Part shown: piece by piece, positions 15,986 through 24,361 of the stretch
Layout: each line of letters starts with the position of its first letter
How positions within the stretch are numbered: position 1 is the first letter of the stretch
Assembly: GCF_033100095.1 (NCBI RefSeq)
Contig: NZ_CP136921.1
Location: forward strand, 3,375,001-3,439,000
Direction: 5' to 3'
Origin: Diaphorobacter limosus
Lineage (GTDB): Bacteria > Pseudomonadota > Gammaproteobacteria > Burkholderiales > Burkholderiaceae_C
DNA length: 64,000 nucleotides
Position numbers and translations under genes: made by a program
The notes under the pieces: generated by a model
Database searches by the model: none
Told to the model about the DNA's origin: nothing
Seen by the model: only the letters and a program-made list of their open reading frames with translations

Positions 15986-18178
15986 TCATCGGGGAATTAT
16001 GGCCCAGGTAGGATCATTGCGGAAGTCTGCATCCATCAAAGGCGTCTTGGCTTTCCATGCTTGATAGGCGCTAGTGGCACCTTTCAATCCAGCGTTGCTT
16101 GTGGCTGCCAATGTGCCTCGCGCTATGGCGGCATAGCCTAAAGCCAGATGAGGGTAGCCTTCGGTTATTGGCAGCGTACTGCATGCCTTTCCTTGCTCGG
16201 TGGGATAGTTTGTTGCATATAGGTCGGCCCACGAGGTGATAAATTCACCGGTGTCTTTTCGGACTTTCCAGTAATAGCCTGGTGCGTGTGCCATGCAAAA
16301 TCCATTGGCTTCATTTTCGAACCTGCCAATATTGAATCTATTTACCCAATCCAACATGGTTTTTGCGCCTGGTTCATTGTTTTCAACAAGTAAACTAAAT
16401 ATTGTGCCAACGAAATCATTTTGCCAAGGAGCTGCATCATGAGTGTGGCTTGAGCCGATCATTGCACCTATAGGCGACTGCTTTGAGTTATTTTGATAGG
16501 TCGCGTAGTGAGCAAGGTTGTTGGCGAGAATCGAGTTGAAATAATTCTTTTGTATGTGGCTATTGGGAAGAGCATGAGCTACTTCGGCGATTGAACGCAT
16601 TCCCCAGGCTTGGCCGCGGACTTGATGTGCATATAGCAGTCCTTTCGTCTCCTGGCGATATGCCGGATTATAAGAGGCAACGTTCCAACCTGCCCAATAG
16701 GCCATCTCTTCCAAGTAAAACGCATCACCGCTAATTAAATATGGAATATAGGTGAAAGACCCCTGGTGGGGGATGTCTGGGTGCCATATCGTGTCCTTTG
16801 GGGATGATGATGGAACTACGGGGTTGGAAGTGCCGTATTGCACTGAGACTTTTGGGTGTGTTTCTACGTCCAGTATTTGGCCTGTTTTTTCGTCACGGTA
16901 GTGAATCGGCACGGCAGCAGCAGCGTCCGCATTGGCAAACATAACTTCTCGTACGCGCTCGTCCTGCGTGATGAGATAGGTGGCTGTCCAGCGTGGGAGG
17001 GGGCCAATTTCTGATCTGGCACCCGTGGATGGAAAATACGGATTCAGAAATGCATTCCCCATGGGGCCTAACGCGGCTTGTGCTGTGCGCAGTTTTTGCA
17101 GGTCTGTCGCCCACTTGGCCAGCACCGCTTCTGGCACGTTGATGCTCAAGTCATAGTTCCAGGTTGCTTTGCTGTCCAGAAAGTACCGCATGTTGTGCCG
17201 CACACGGGCCTGCGGCTCGGCCGACGAGCCTGTCCACAAGACCTTGTGCCAACGCGCGTGGTGGTAGTGGGTGAACTTGGGTTGGGTGTAGATGGTGCTG
17301 CCGTTGCGCTTTACGTCTAGTGAATAGGTGATATTGGCCGGGTTGGGTGTCCAGGTGCGGGTGTTCTCCATGACCACGTCGGTACGGATGCGCTGGCCAC
17401 CATCCACCAGGCGCGTGTGCAGGCGTGCTGTCAGGTGTGGGTGCGTGGCGCCGGTGGCCTTGTTCTTGAAGGGCAGGGTAACGGTGTACTCGGACGCGAT
17501 GGCTCCGGCCAGGCGGCGCTCGCTGCCGCTGGCGATCTGGGACACCAGTTGGGCCTGGGGTTGAGCCACCAGTGTGGTCACGCTGCCGTTGGCGTCATAT
17601 ACCTGGGCTTCCAGCTCCAGGTTCCAGTCGGGTTTGGCGGGTACGTTGGGGGTGCTGTTGGACTTGGCGCCGCGGTACAGGTTGATGATGCGTTTCTGGC
17701 CTGCCGGCAGGTTGGTCAACTGGGCGCTCAAGACGGCAAAGCGCGCAGATCCATCGCGGTGTGTTGATAGTTCGTCGGTTTGCAGGGGGATAGTGGTGCC
17801 GTCCACTTTGGCCACCAGGCCCTGGCTTGTCGGTTGCCAATCGCCCGCCTTGAATGGCTGCCCGAATGTGACGGGTACGCTGCCTTGCGTTTGCGAGCTG
17901 GCCGAGGCGACTTCGACGCAGGTGATGGCATCAGCGGCGCAGTTGAATGCGCCAGCCGGCTGTACGACGCTTGGTGGGGGCAGCGTGGGTGTGGGAGTGG
18001 GAGTGGCCGCGGTCGGTGGCCTGGGGGTGGCAAGTGAGCTGTTCAGGTCAACGTTGGCCACTACGTCGTCGCCCCCACCCCCGCCACATGCTGTGAGGGT
18101 GGCCAGTGCGAGTGTGCATGTAATAGACATACGGTAATTGCTTCCGGGTGCGTTGTTCTTGCGCGATGAAGGGCTCAT
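15986..18178 (-). CDS. Large lipoprotein, polysaccharide lyase-like (RIFT barrel / toroid)
   Basis: A 730 aa exported protein. After a basic start (SSRKNN) a short hydrophobic stretch leads to the lipobox LTAC, with Cys31 as the lipidation site, then a Gly run and a Pro/Thr-rich linker (about residues 50-75). Residues about 90-180 contain VPVTFGQPFKAGDW and HRDGSARFAVLSAQL, which resemble the N-terminal RIFT-barrel of exo-rhamnogalacturonan lyase-like proteins (PcRGLX/YetA). The large C-terminal part is Trp/Tyr/His rich, like an alpha/alpha toroid: YLEEMAYWAGWN, RGQAWGMRSIAE. This would place an uronate-polymer lyase or hydrolase at the outer membrane beside an acidic EPS locus. The similarity is judged by eye only. 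It is transcribed against the EPS genes. Confidence 0.65.
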   Translation of the reverse strand: MSPSSRKNNAPGSNYRMSITCTLALATLTACGGGGGDDVVANVDLNSSLATPRPPTAATPTPTPTLPPPSVVQPAGAFNCAADAITCVEVASASSQTQGSVPVTFGQPFKAGDWQPTSQGLVAKVDGTTIPLQTDELSTHRDGSARFAVLSAQLTNLPAGQKRIINLYRGAKSNSTPNVPAKPDWNLELEAQVYDANGSVTTLVAQPQAQLVSQIASGSERRLAGAIASEYTVTLPFKNKATGATHPHLTARLHTRLVDGGQRIRTDVVMENTRTWTPNPANITYSLDVKRNGSTIYTQPKFTHYHHARWHKVLWTGSSAEPQARVRHNMRYFLDSKATWNYDLSINVPEAVLAKWATDLQKLRTAQAALGPMGNAFLNPYFPSTGARSEIGPLPRWTATYLITQDERVREVMFANADAAAAVPIHYRDEKTGQILDVETHPKVSVQYGTSNPVVPSSSPKDTIWHPDIPHQGSFTYIPYLISGDAFYLEEMAYWAGWNVASYNPAYRQETKGLLYAHQVRGQAWGMRSIAEVAHALPNSHIQKNYFNSILANNLAHYATYQNNSKQSPIGAMIGSSHTHDAAPWQNDFVGTIFSLLVENNEPGAKTMLDWVNRFNIGRFENEANGFCMAHAPGYYWKVRKDTGEFITSWADLYATNYPTEQGKACSTLPITEGYPHLALGYAAIARGTLAATSNAGLKGATSAYQAWKAKTPLMDADFRNDPTWAIIPR

Positions 18179-19139
18179 GATGATCGAGTTCGTACGGTTT
18201 GGGGCGCCCGCGTGCTAAGCAGGGGCAATGTGCTGTGGTGGATGGGAGGGTGTGGCCGATGGGCGTTGCGGTTGGCCGGGCTTTGGGGGTGTGTGGCTAC
18301 CGGTGTTGCCAGGGGCAAGTTGCGGTAGGCCACGCAGCGGGGATTGTTTCGACATTGTGAAGCCGCCGGCGAAACAAAAGGTGTCTATTGATCCTATATG
18401 TTCAGTTTCGGTTTGTTGCAGGGATGATTGGGATCAAGGCTTGCTGGGTGCTGCCGAGGTGTGTCTCTCATCTGCTGGTTGTTCATCCATATAAATAGGG
18501 ATGTCACCTGCGGATGTTTTGGTTTTAGCACTTTTTGCATTCAGAGGATCATGCGGTTTGGTACGCAAATACGACCTTGTTCCTTTGATAGATGTGTGCA
18601 TAAAACAAATAGCACAATATGTTGCATATGTACTACTTCCTTTCCCGTTGCGTCTTGGGCGCTATGGTTTGGTGGTTTGAGATTTTTTTGATAGCGCCAT
18701 ATCTCTGCTTGGCGCGCAATGGCTCGTGGCGTTGGCTCAGTGACATGTTTTGGATGCTCCCTGCCCTGCGTCTGTGACAACGTAGCCGTCATCCCCTCGA
18801 CTGTCGGGATCCATGCGTTGAGCGGGTGCATGGGGTCGGGCGGTGGCTGTTGTCCTCATGAAGCGGGGGAATGTGGGCCTCTGGGGAATGTGGCCGGTTG
18901 GATCCAATACAGTTCAGTTAACGACGCTGTAGGAGCGGCTTCAGCCGCGAATGGCGCCGTTCGCGGCTGAAGCCGCTCCTGCGAGTAGGTGGCTTAGGGC
19001 GCTATCTGAACCGCATTTCGGTCAGGCCTGAAGCCGTTTTGTGGCGGGTACGCCGCCGCAAGGTGGGCGCAGCGGCGCCAATGTAGCCGAGCCCGGTATA
19101 ACCGGGGGCGTACGTATGTATGGATGTGAGGGGCGCAGA
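18179..19139. other. 961-bp intergenic region between lyase-like and GNAT genes
   Basis: Divergent promoters for both neighbours should lie here, but I could not pick a convincing -35/-10 pair or a -24/-12 sigma-54 site. The middle part (about 18340-18700) is A+T rich, with an 8-bp inverted repeat GGCGCTAT/ATAGCGCC at 18658-18665 and 18691-18698. The right part holds the perfect REP-like palindrome at 18931-18980. Short frames exist on both strands, but none has a plausible start, family or codon bias. Confidence 0.5.
18931..18980. repeat. REP-type palindrome (REPIN-like)
   Basis: Two perfect 20-base inverted arms (18931-18950 and 18961-18980) flank the 10-base loop ATGGCGCCGT. Each arm starts AGGAGCGGCT on its own strand and carries the smaller palindrome GCGGCTTCAGCCGC. 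This is the form of REP elements spread by RAYT transposases in many proteobacteria. As RNA it would form a very stable hairpin. It lies upstream of the GNAT gene. Confidence 0.8.
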
Positions 19140-20135
19140 GTGACGGCTGAGGTATTTCAAACAGAGGCTTGGTTTGCCAATCTTCTGGCGCACGGCTTTG
19201 AGCGGCCGCCGCATGCGCTCAAGACCTGGTCGCTGGGTGCGCCGTCGCCGGACGGGCAGGTCGGCTTGCCGTTGATGCGGCTGCAGCCCGGAGGGCCCCT
19301 GTTGGGTCTGAGCAATTACTACAGCTGCCTGTATGGCCCGGTGGGCTCTGGCAAGGCGTTGGCAGGCCTGTCTGCTGCCCAATGGCGCGAGGCCGCCGGG
19401 GCGCTGCGGCGCTGGCCCGATGCTGGGGTGTTGCGGCTGCAGCCGCTGGATGCAGACAGCGCGTGGCTTGCCGCGTTGCAACAGGCCTTGCGCGGGGCAG
19501 GGTACTGGACGGACCGGTTTTTTTGTTTTGGCAACTGGTTTCAGCCGGTGCCGGCGGGTGGTTTTTCGGCTTATTGGGCCCAACGCCCGTCCATGCTGCG
19601 CAGCAGCGTGGAGCGTGGACGCAGGCGCCTGGATCGCAAGGGTGCGTGGCACGTCGAGATCCACAGCAATGACCCGCAGGGCGTGGAGCGAGCGTTGCAG
19701 GCCTACTTGACGGTGTATGCCCAAAGCTGGAAGAACCCCGAGCCCTGCCCCGACTTTATGCCCGGCCTGGTGCGCACGGCCGCGCGCGAGGGGTGGCTGC
19801 GCCTGGGCGTGTTGTGGCTGCAGGATCAGCCCCTGGCGGCGCAGGTGTGGCTGGTGCATGGGGCAAAGGCCAATATTTACAAGCTGGCCTACGTGAAGGG
19901 GCAGGAGAAGCTATCGGCCGGGTCGGCACTGACGGCCGCGCTGATGCAGCATGTGATGGATGTTGATCGCGTGTCCGAGGTGGATTACCTGAGCGGCGAC
20001 GATGCCTACAAGCGCGACTGGATGGCACAACGCCGCGAGCGCGTGGGTTTGCTGGCCTTCAACCCGCGCCGCCCCCAAGGCCTGCTGGCCGCTGCGCGGC
20101 ATTTTGTCGGCGCCTGGCTGCGCCGCCGAAGTTAA
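19140..20135 (+). CDS. GNAT-superfamily acyltransferase (CelD/BcsL, FemAB-like), EPS-associated
   Basis: A protein of about 331 aa from GTG 19140, which has AGGGG six bases upstream; ATG 19116 is a possible earlier start. The fold is two GNAT lobes as in the CelD/BcsL and FemAB-like families. The second lobe contains SMLRSSVERGRRRLDRKG, FMPGLVRTAAREGWLRLGVL, AAQVWLVHGAKANIYKLAY and the end motif VDYLSGDDAYKRDWM. These enzymes transfer acyl or aminoacyl groups from CoA, carrier protein or tRNA. Its neighbours are an acyl carrier protein, an AMP-ligase and two hydrolases. A role in attaching an acyl group to the polysaccharide or its lipid anchor is therefore likely but unproved. Confidence 0.75.
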   Translation: MTAEVFQTEAWFANLLAHGFERPPHALKTWSLGAPSPDGQVGLPLMRLQPGGPLLGLSNYYSCLYGPVGSGKALAGLSAAQWREAAGALRRWPDAGVLRLQPLDADSAWLAALQQALRGAGYWTDRFFCFGNWFQPVPAGGFSAYWAQRPSMLRSSVERGRRRLDRKGAWHVEIHSNDPQGVERALQAYLTVYAQSWKNPEPCPDFMPGLVRTAAREGWLRLGVLWLQDQPLAAQVWLVHGAKANIYKLAYVKGQEKLSAGSALTAALMQHVMDVDRVSEVDYLSGDDAYKRDWMAQRRERVGLLAFNPRRPQGLLAAARHFVGAWLRRRS

Positions 20136-20154
20136 TTGGGGTCAGATTCCAATT
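20133..20154. repeat. 22-bp palindromic repeat, copy 1
   Basis: A 22-base sequence beginning TAATTGGGGTCAG and ending TCCAATT, identical to 20302-20323. AATTGG/CCAATT make it a short imperfect palindrome. The sequence type (AATTGGGGTCAGA..CCAATT) is one I associate with dispersed repeats in betaproteobacteria. Its first bases overlap the stop codon (TAA) of the GNAT gene, so the repeat supplies that stop. Confidence 0.7.
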
Positions 20155-20301
20155 AACTGCCTGCTGGTCCGCCGCAACGGGTTAACCGTCATCCCGGCGG
20201 AGTCCGGGGCCCATTGCACGCGTCGCTTTGATTTTGATAAAAATATGGCTCTAGCGCTTGTTGGTATTTCGTATGCAGCTCTACTTTTTGATATCTTGAC
20301 C

Positions 20302-20323
20302 TAATTGGGGTCAGATTCCAATT
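20302..20323. repeat. 22-bp palindromic repeat, copy 2
   Basis: Exact copy of 20133-20154 in the same orientation, 147 bp downstream. In both copies similar sequence continues for some bases (AACTGCCTGCTGG versus GCCTGCGTGCTGG). The stretch between the copies contains a degenerate copy of the ATAGCT/GCGCTT mini-repeat and a CGTCATCCCGGC-type repeat, with no gene. Confidence 0.7.
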
Positions 20324-20399
20324 GCCTGCGTGCTGGATCCCGGCATTCGTTGGCATGACGGCCAACCCGTTTGAATGGATCGACGGGCCGCAGCGTGGT

Positions 20400-21242
20400 T
20401 CACACCAGCGTGGCCAGCCAGTGCAGTGTCAGTTGCTCCAGCTGGTCTTGTTGACCGGGTTGCGAGCAGGTGTGGTCGGCGCCGGCAAGGTTGTGGCGTG
20501 TCACGCCGGGGCGCTGCAGGGCCGGGCGCCATTGGGCGTGGTTGCTGGCGTATTCAATGAACTCCTGGGCGGTAAGATCGCGTTCGCTCAAAATAAGCAT
20601 GATTTTGCCTTCAAACGCTTGCCAACAAAGCGCCATAAGCTCTTGAAATGATAGTAACGCCGGGGCTGTCTGGCGCATGGCGCGCAGGTTGGCCCATATG
20701 CCGCGCAGCGCAGCCCAGCCCACACGCCCGCCAGCCAGCTTGCGCCAGAAGTCGGCTTGCAGTACGCGCTGGCGGTAGTAATGCTTGACATGCGCCCGGG
20801 CCAGGCCGGCTTCGGAGCGCACCCAGGGGTTGAGCAACGCCACGCCCGCCACGCGCGGATCCTGCGTGGCCTGCAGGTACAGCAGGCTGGCCGACGCGCC
20901 GTCGCACAGGCCCCAGAGCACGCTGCGGTCAATCGGCGCCGCCTGCGCCAGGGCATCCAGGGCGGCGGCGATGTCCGGGGCCGTGTTTTCGAACGGTACG
21001 GGGTCGCCGGGGCTGTCACCCATGCCCGGCAGGTCAAAGCGCAAAACGGGATAGCCGGCGGCGGCCAGGCGGCGTGCCAGCAGCACAAACTGCCGATGGC
21101 TGCCCGCGCGGTACTGGGCGCCGCCCACCACGATGAGCACGGCGGTGCGCAGCGTGGGCGTGCCCGGCGCGGGCAGGCTCAAGATGCCCAGCATGTCGAA
21201 GCCGTCGCCCGCAATCTGCAGGGGTTGTTCCTGGACGTTCAT
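20400..21242 (-). CDS. Hydrolase 1, exosortase A system-associated
   Basis: A 280 aa alpha/beta-hydrolase of the type described in XrtA loci (TIGR03100). It has VLIVVGGAQYRAGSHRQFV, the oxyanion-loop region FDLPGMGDSPGDP, the nucleophile elbow LWGLCDGASAS, where Cys takes the usual Ser place in the G-x-C-x-G pattern, and a C-terminal GADHTCSQ with the catalytic His. ATG 21242 overlaps the stop of hydrolase 2 (ATGA), which sets the start; a longer upstream frame is a shadow. Residues about 198-214 are encoded by a copy of the Comamonadaceae mini-repeat. The likely role is cleaving a thioester or ester in the carrier-protein pathway. Confidence 0.87.
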   Translation of the reverse strand: MNVQEQPLQIAGDGFDMLGILSLPAPGTPTLRTAVLIVVGGAQYRAGSHRQFVLLARRLAAAGYPVLRFDLPGMGDSPGDPVPFENTAPDIAAALDALAQAAPIDRSVLWGLCDGASASLLYLQATQDPRVAGVALLNPWVRSEAGLARAHVKHYYRQRVLQADFWRKLAGGRVGWAALRGIWANLRAMRQTAPALLSFQELMALCWQAFEGKIMLILSERDLTAQEFIEYASNHAQWRPALQRPGVTRHNLAGADHTCSQPGQQDQLEQLTLHWLATLV

Positions 21243-22087
21243 GGTGGCGGTATGTCGGTCAGTGCTGCCAGCGTGGCGGCTATCAGGGCCGGGGCATCGT
21301 CGGTGCCCACGGTTTGCCAGAACGCCGGGCCGTTGACGGCCTGGGCCTGTACGCGCCAGCCGGCGCCGCTCCAGGCGGCAAGCGGCTTGGCGCTGGCGGG
21401 GGGCAGTTGCGGGGGCTGTGTGCTGGAGACTTCCAGCCACACCAGGCGCCCCGCTGGCCCTGCCGTGGGAGGTGTCAGGCGGGCGTCGCCCAGGCCCCGG
21501 GCCAGGTTGGCGCTCAGGGTGTAGCCGGCAATGTGCACGGATTCACCCAAGGCCAACGCCTGCGCCGGTGTCTGGCCCGACGACGCATTGCCCAGCCATT
21601 GGCTGGCGGCCTGCAGGCGCAAGAACTGCTGCAGTTGTTGCTGGCCGCTTGCCACCGGCTGCCACAGCAGCAAGTGGGTTGGATCACCGCCTTCTTGCGG
21701 CTGCTGCGCCAGTTGCACGGCCAGCAGCGCGCCGGCGCGCATTCCCCATAGCCACAGCGGGCCGCCGCCTTGCTCCAGCAGCCAGTGGCGGGCCTGCTGC
21801 GCGTCGTGCAGCCAGGCGGCCCAGGTGGCATCGGCAAACTCGCCCGAGCTGTCGCCGCAGCCCAGCAGGTCGATCTGCAGCACGCCGTAGCCCGCCTTGG
21901 CCAGGGCGCGTGCCTGCTGGGCCACCACGCGGCGGGTGCTGTTGAGCTCTTCGGCAAACGGGTGCAGGTAGAGCACGCGCCCCTGGGGCGAGCTGCCTTG
22001 CGGCGGGTGGTACAGGCAAAAGCGCTGGCCGTTGTCGCCGGGCAGAAAGAACGCCTGCGGCAAGGCGGCGCGCGCGCTCGGGCTCAT
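21239..22087 (-). CDS. Hydrolase 2, exosortase A system-associated
   Basis: A 282 aa alpha/beta-hydrolase fold protein similar to TIGR03101. Visible parts are GRVLYLHPFAEELNSTRRVV, LQIDLLGCGDSSGEFADATW and the elbow LWLWGMRAGALLAV, where the nucleophile position of a normal G-x-S-x-G is Arg. A classic serine nucleophile is therefore not visible, and the protein may be non-catalytic or use another residue. It overlaps the acyl carrier protein stop and the hydrolase 1 start by four bases each, so the three minus-strand genes form one tightly coupled operon. Confidence 0.85.
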   Translation of the reverse strand: MSPSARAALPQAFFLPGDNGQRFCLYHPPQGSSPQGRVLYLHPFAEELNSTRRVVAQQARALAKAGYGVLQIDLLGCGDSSGEFADATWAAWLHDAQQARHWLLEQGGGPLWLWGMRAGALLAVQLAQQPQEGGDPTHLLLWQPVASGQQQLQQFLRLQAASQWLGNASSGQTPAQALALGESVHIAGYTLSANLARGLGDARLTPPTAGPAGRLVWLEVSSTQPPQLPPASAKPLAAWSGAGWRVQAQAVNGPAFWQTVGTDDAPALIAATLAALTDIPPP

Positions 22088-22344
22088 GTGTCCTGCTGGG
22101 CCAGCGCCTGCTCCACCAGGTCGCAGAGGCTGCCCACGGTGGCAAACACCGCGCCGTGCAGGTCTTCGTCGCTGAAGGTGATTCCAAAATGGTTCTCAAG
22201 GCCGGTGATCAGGGCCAGCACGGCCATGGAGTCCAGCTCTGGCAGAGCGCCGAGCAGCGGCGTATCGCGCTGAAAGCCAGCGCTGCGGCCTTGCAGGCCA
22301 AGGGCTTCGTCAAGTACGCGGATGACTTGTGTGGTCAGGTTCAT
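22084..22344 (-). CDS. Acyl carrier protein, EPS/exosortase-associated
   Basis: An 86 aa acidic carrier protein: MNLTTQVIRVLDEALGLQ, then the phosphopantetheine attachment serine in PELDSMAVLALI, and FSDEDLHGAVFATVGSLCDL. The DSM motif and the length are normal for ACPs. ATG 22344 is chosen; the frame is open about 50 codons further upstream, but that part is not ACP-like. It would carry a substrate activated by the divergent AMP-ligase and present it to the GNAT transferase and hydrolases. It is the first gene of the minus-strand operon. Confidence 0.88.
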   Translation of the reverse strand: MNLTTQVIRVLDEALGLQGRSAGFQRDTPLLGALPELDSMAVLALITGLENHFGITFSDEDLHGAVFATVGSLCDLVEQALAQQDT

Positions 22345-22723
22345 TTCGGAGGCGGCGATGGTGGAATGTCTTGTGCGCTGCGGCTGGATTCTATTGACCC
22401 GCAAGAAAAGAGGCCGACCGTCATCCCGGCCAAGGACGAGACTCAGCGCCCACGCTTGCCGGGCATGGGTGTCTGCACCTATTTTGTATAGCGCTCCACG
22501 CAATATGTGTGCGCCCTTGGGGTTGTTTCTCCCTCTCCCGCTTGCGGGAGAGGGCAGGGGTGAGGGCGACCAATGCTGGCGCTGCGCCCCGTCACCTCCT
22601 CTTCACCAAGGGTGGCGATGGAGCTGAAGCACGCGCCAAACAAGCGTTATGCGCTACTAAAAAAATGTGCAGGTGCCAATGCTTGCCGGGGGCCGGGTAG
22701 GGCGATGCCGTAACATCGGCCGC
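22345..22723. other. Divergent intergenic region between ACP and AMP-ligase genes
   Basis: This 379-bp region must hold the promoters of two divergent XrtA-accessory operons. It contains a CGTCATCCCGGC-type dispersed fragment (about 22419-22433), the inverted repeat at 22531-22554 and a mini-repeat copy (about 22641-22672, AAGCGTTATGCGC). On the minus strand GCTATACAAAAT (about 22484-22495) could be a -10 element. I found no exact GG-N10-GC sigma-54 site, although PrsR of this locus is a sigma-54 activator. Confidence 0.45.
22531..22554. repeat. Short perfect inverted repeat (CCCTCTCCCGC hairpin)
   Basis: Arms CCCTCTCCCGC (22531-22541) and GCGGGAGAGGG (22544-22554) are perfect and separated by TT, followed by CAGGGGTGAGGG. 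This is a widespread proteobacterial dispersed palindrome. It is in the spacer of two divergent operons and could act as an insulator or terminator. Confidence 0.7.
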
Positions 22724-24361
22724 ATGTCTTACGCGCCCCATCTCACCAGTGCCATACCCCCGGTGTTGCTGCACCAGCTGCCGCAGCGGGCAGCGGTCTG
22801 CTGGCCGACGCGCACCGCCCTGACGGTGGAGGGGCAGCACCTGTCGTATGCCGACTTGCAGGCGCAGATCGAACGCTGCGCCGCCGGCTTGCAGCAGCTG
22901 GGGCTGGAGCGCGGCGCGCGCGTGGTGTTGTATCTGGACAAGCGGGTGGAGACCGTGGTGGCCAGCTTTGCCGCCCCGGCAGCAGGGGCGGTGCTGGTGC
23001 CGGTGAACCCGCTGCTCAAGCCGACGCAGGTGGCGCATATCCTGCAGGATGCCGGGGCCCAGGTGCTGATCACGTCGGCCGCGCGGCTGGCCAGCCTGGC
23101 GCCGGTGCTGGGCGACTGCCCCGACCTGCGGCATGTGCTGTGCTGCGATGGGGATGCGCCGCTGGCGCAGGCGCCTGTGCCTGCAGGCATGGCTTTGCAC
23201 GCCTGGCATGGGGTGCTGGCCAGCGGCCCGGCTGCGGCGCCCACGGTGCTGGATGGCGACGTAGCCATGATTTTTTATACCTCGGGCAGCACCGGCTTGC
23301 CCAAGGGTGTGGTGTTGTCGCACCGCAACCTGGTGGCCGGCGCCACCAGCGTGGCCAGCTACCTGGGCAACCATGCCGAGGACACCCTGCTGGCGGTGCT
23401 GCCGCTGTCGTTCGACGCGGGCTTCAGCCAGCTCACCACGGCGTTTCTGGTGGGCGCGCGGGTGGTGCTGCTCAACTACCTGCTGCCGCGCGATGTGCTG
23501 CAGACCATGGCGCGCGAGCGCGTCACCTGCCTGACGGCGGTGCCACCCCTGTACATGCAGCTGACGGCCCTGGACTGGCCCGATGGTGCGGCGCAGCATC
23601 TGCGCTACTGGGCCAACACCGGCGGGCGCATGCCGCGCGCCACGCTGCAGCGCATGCGTGCGCTGGCGCCTGGGGCCTTGCCGTATCTGATGTATGGCCT
23701 GACCGAGGCCTTTCGCTCCACCTACCTGCCGCCCGACGAGGTGGATCGCCGCCCCGACTCGATAGGCCGGGCCATACCCAACGCCGACGTGCGCGTGCTG
23801 CGCGAAGACGGCACGGAATGCGCCGTGGACGAGCCCGGCGAGCTGGTGCACCGCGGCGCCCTGGTCGCACAAGGGTATTGGCGCCGGCCCGACGAGACGG
23901 CGCGCCGCTTCAAGCCCTGGCCCGCGGCCTTGCTGGCGGCCACCGGCGACTGGGCCGCGCCCGAGCGTGCGGTGTTCTCGGGCGACACCGTGCGGCGCGA
24001 TGCCGAGGGCTTCTTGTACTTTGTCGGCCGGCGCGACGAGATGATCAAGACATCGGGCTACCGCGTGAGCCCGACCGAGGTCGAGGAGGTGCTGTACGCC
24101 AGCGGCCTGGTGGCCGAGGCGTTGGTGTATGCCAAGCCCGACGAAGCCCTGGGCAGCGCGATTTGCGCGGCCCTGTGGGCGTCGCCCGCGGCCAGCGGTC
24201 AGGCGGCGCAGGACGATGCCGCCCTGATGGCGCATTGCCGCCAGCATCTCCCGGTCTTCATGTTGCCCAGGGTGCTGCAGTGGGTGGACAAGCCCCTGCC
24301 GCGCAGTCCCAATGGCAAGCTCGATCGCCAACGTTGGATGCAGGATCATGGATCGCTTTGA
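22724..24361 (+). CDS. Acyl-CoA ligase (AMP-forming), exosortase A system-associated
   Basis: A 545 aa ANL-superfamily adenylating enzyme (TIGR03098-like). Core motifs are FYTSGSTGLPKGVVLSHRN (P-loop-like A3), YGLTEAFRSTYLPP (A5), GDTVRRDAEGFLYFVGRRDE followed by KTSGYRVSPTEVEE (A7-A8 hinge), and the A10 lysine in RSPNGKLDRQR. It activates a carboxylic acid as acyl-AMP and loads it on CoA or, given the neighbours, on the adjacent acyl carrier protein. ATG 22724 (MSYAPHL) is used; the longer frame upstream lacks similarity. It overlaps the decarboxylase gene by 14 bases. Confidence 0.9.
   Translation: MSYAPHLTSAIPPVLLHQLPQRAAVCWPTRTALTVEGQHLSYADLQAQIERCAAGLQQLGLERGARVVLYLDKRVETVVASFAAPAAGAVLVPVNPLLKPTQVAHILQDAGAQVLITSAARLASLAPVLGDCPDLRHVLCCDGDAPLAQAPVPAGMALHAWHGVLASGPAAAPTVLDGDVAMIFYTSGSTGLPKGVVLSHRNLVAGATSVASYLGNHAEDTLLAVLPLSFDAGFSQLTTAFLVGARVVLLNYLLPRDVLQTMARERVTCLTAVPPLYMQLTALDWPDGAAQHLRYWANTGGRMPRATLQRMRALAPGALPYLMYGLTEAFRSTYLPPDEVDRRPDSIGRAIPNADVRVLREDGTECAVDEPGELVHRGALVAQGYWRRPDETARRFKPWPAALLAATGDWAAPERAVFSGDTVRRDAEGFLYFVGRRDEMIKTSGYRVSPTEVEEVLYASGLVAEALVYAKPDEALGSAICAALWASPAASGQAAQDDAALMAHCRQHLPVFMLPRVLQWVDKPLPRSPNGKLDRQRWMQDHGSL

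Noticed and set aside
18428-18831. Short frames on both strands in the 961-bp spacer
   Set aside because: They overlap each other, have no Shine-Dalgarno sequence and no family, and sit in the A+T-rich, repeat-bearing DNA.
19041-19139. N-terminal extension of the GNAT gene from ATG 19041
   Set aside because: The extra residues are Gly/Arg-rich without similarity to the family, and better-placed ribosome binding sites precede 19116 and 19140.
20133-20323. The pair of 22-bp repeats as ends of a mobile element
   Set aside because: Only 147 bp lie between them, with no transposase and no inverted arrangement; they are kept as dispersed repeats.
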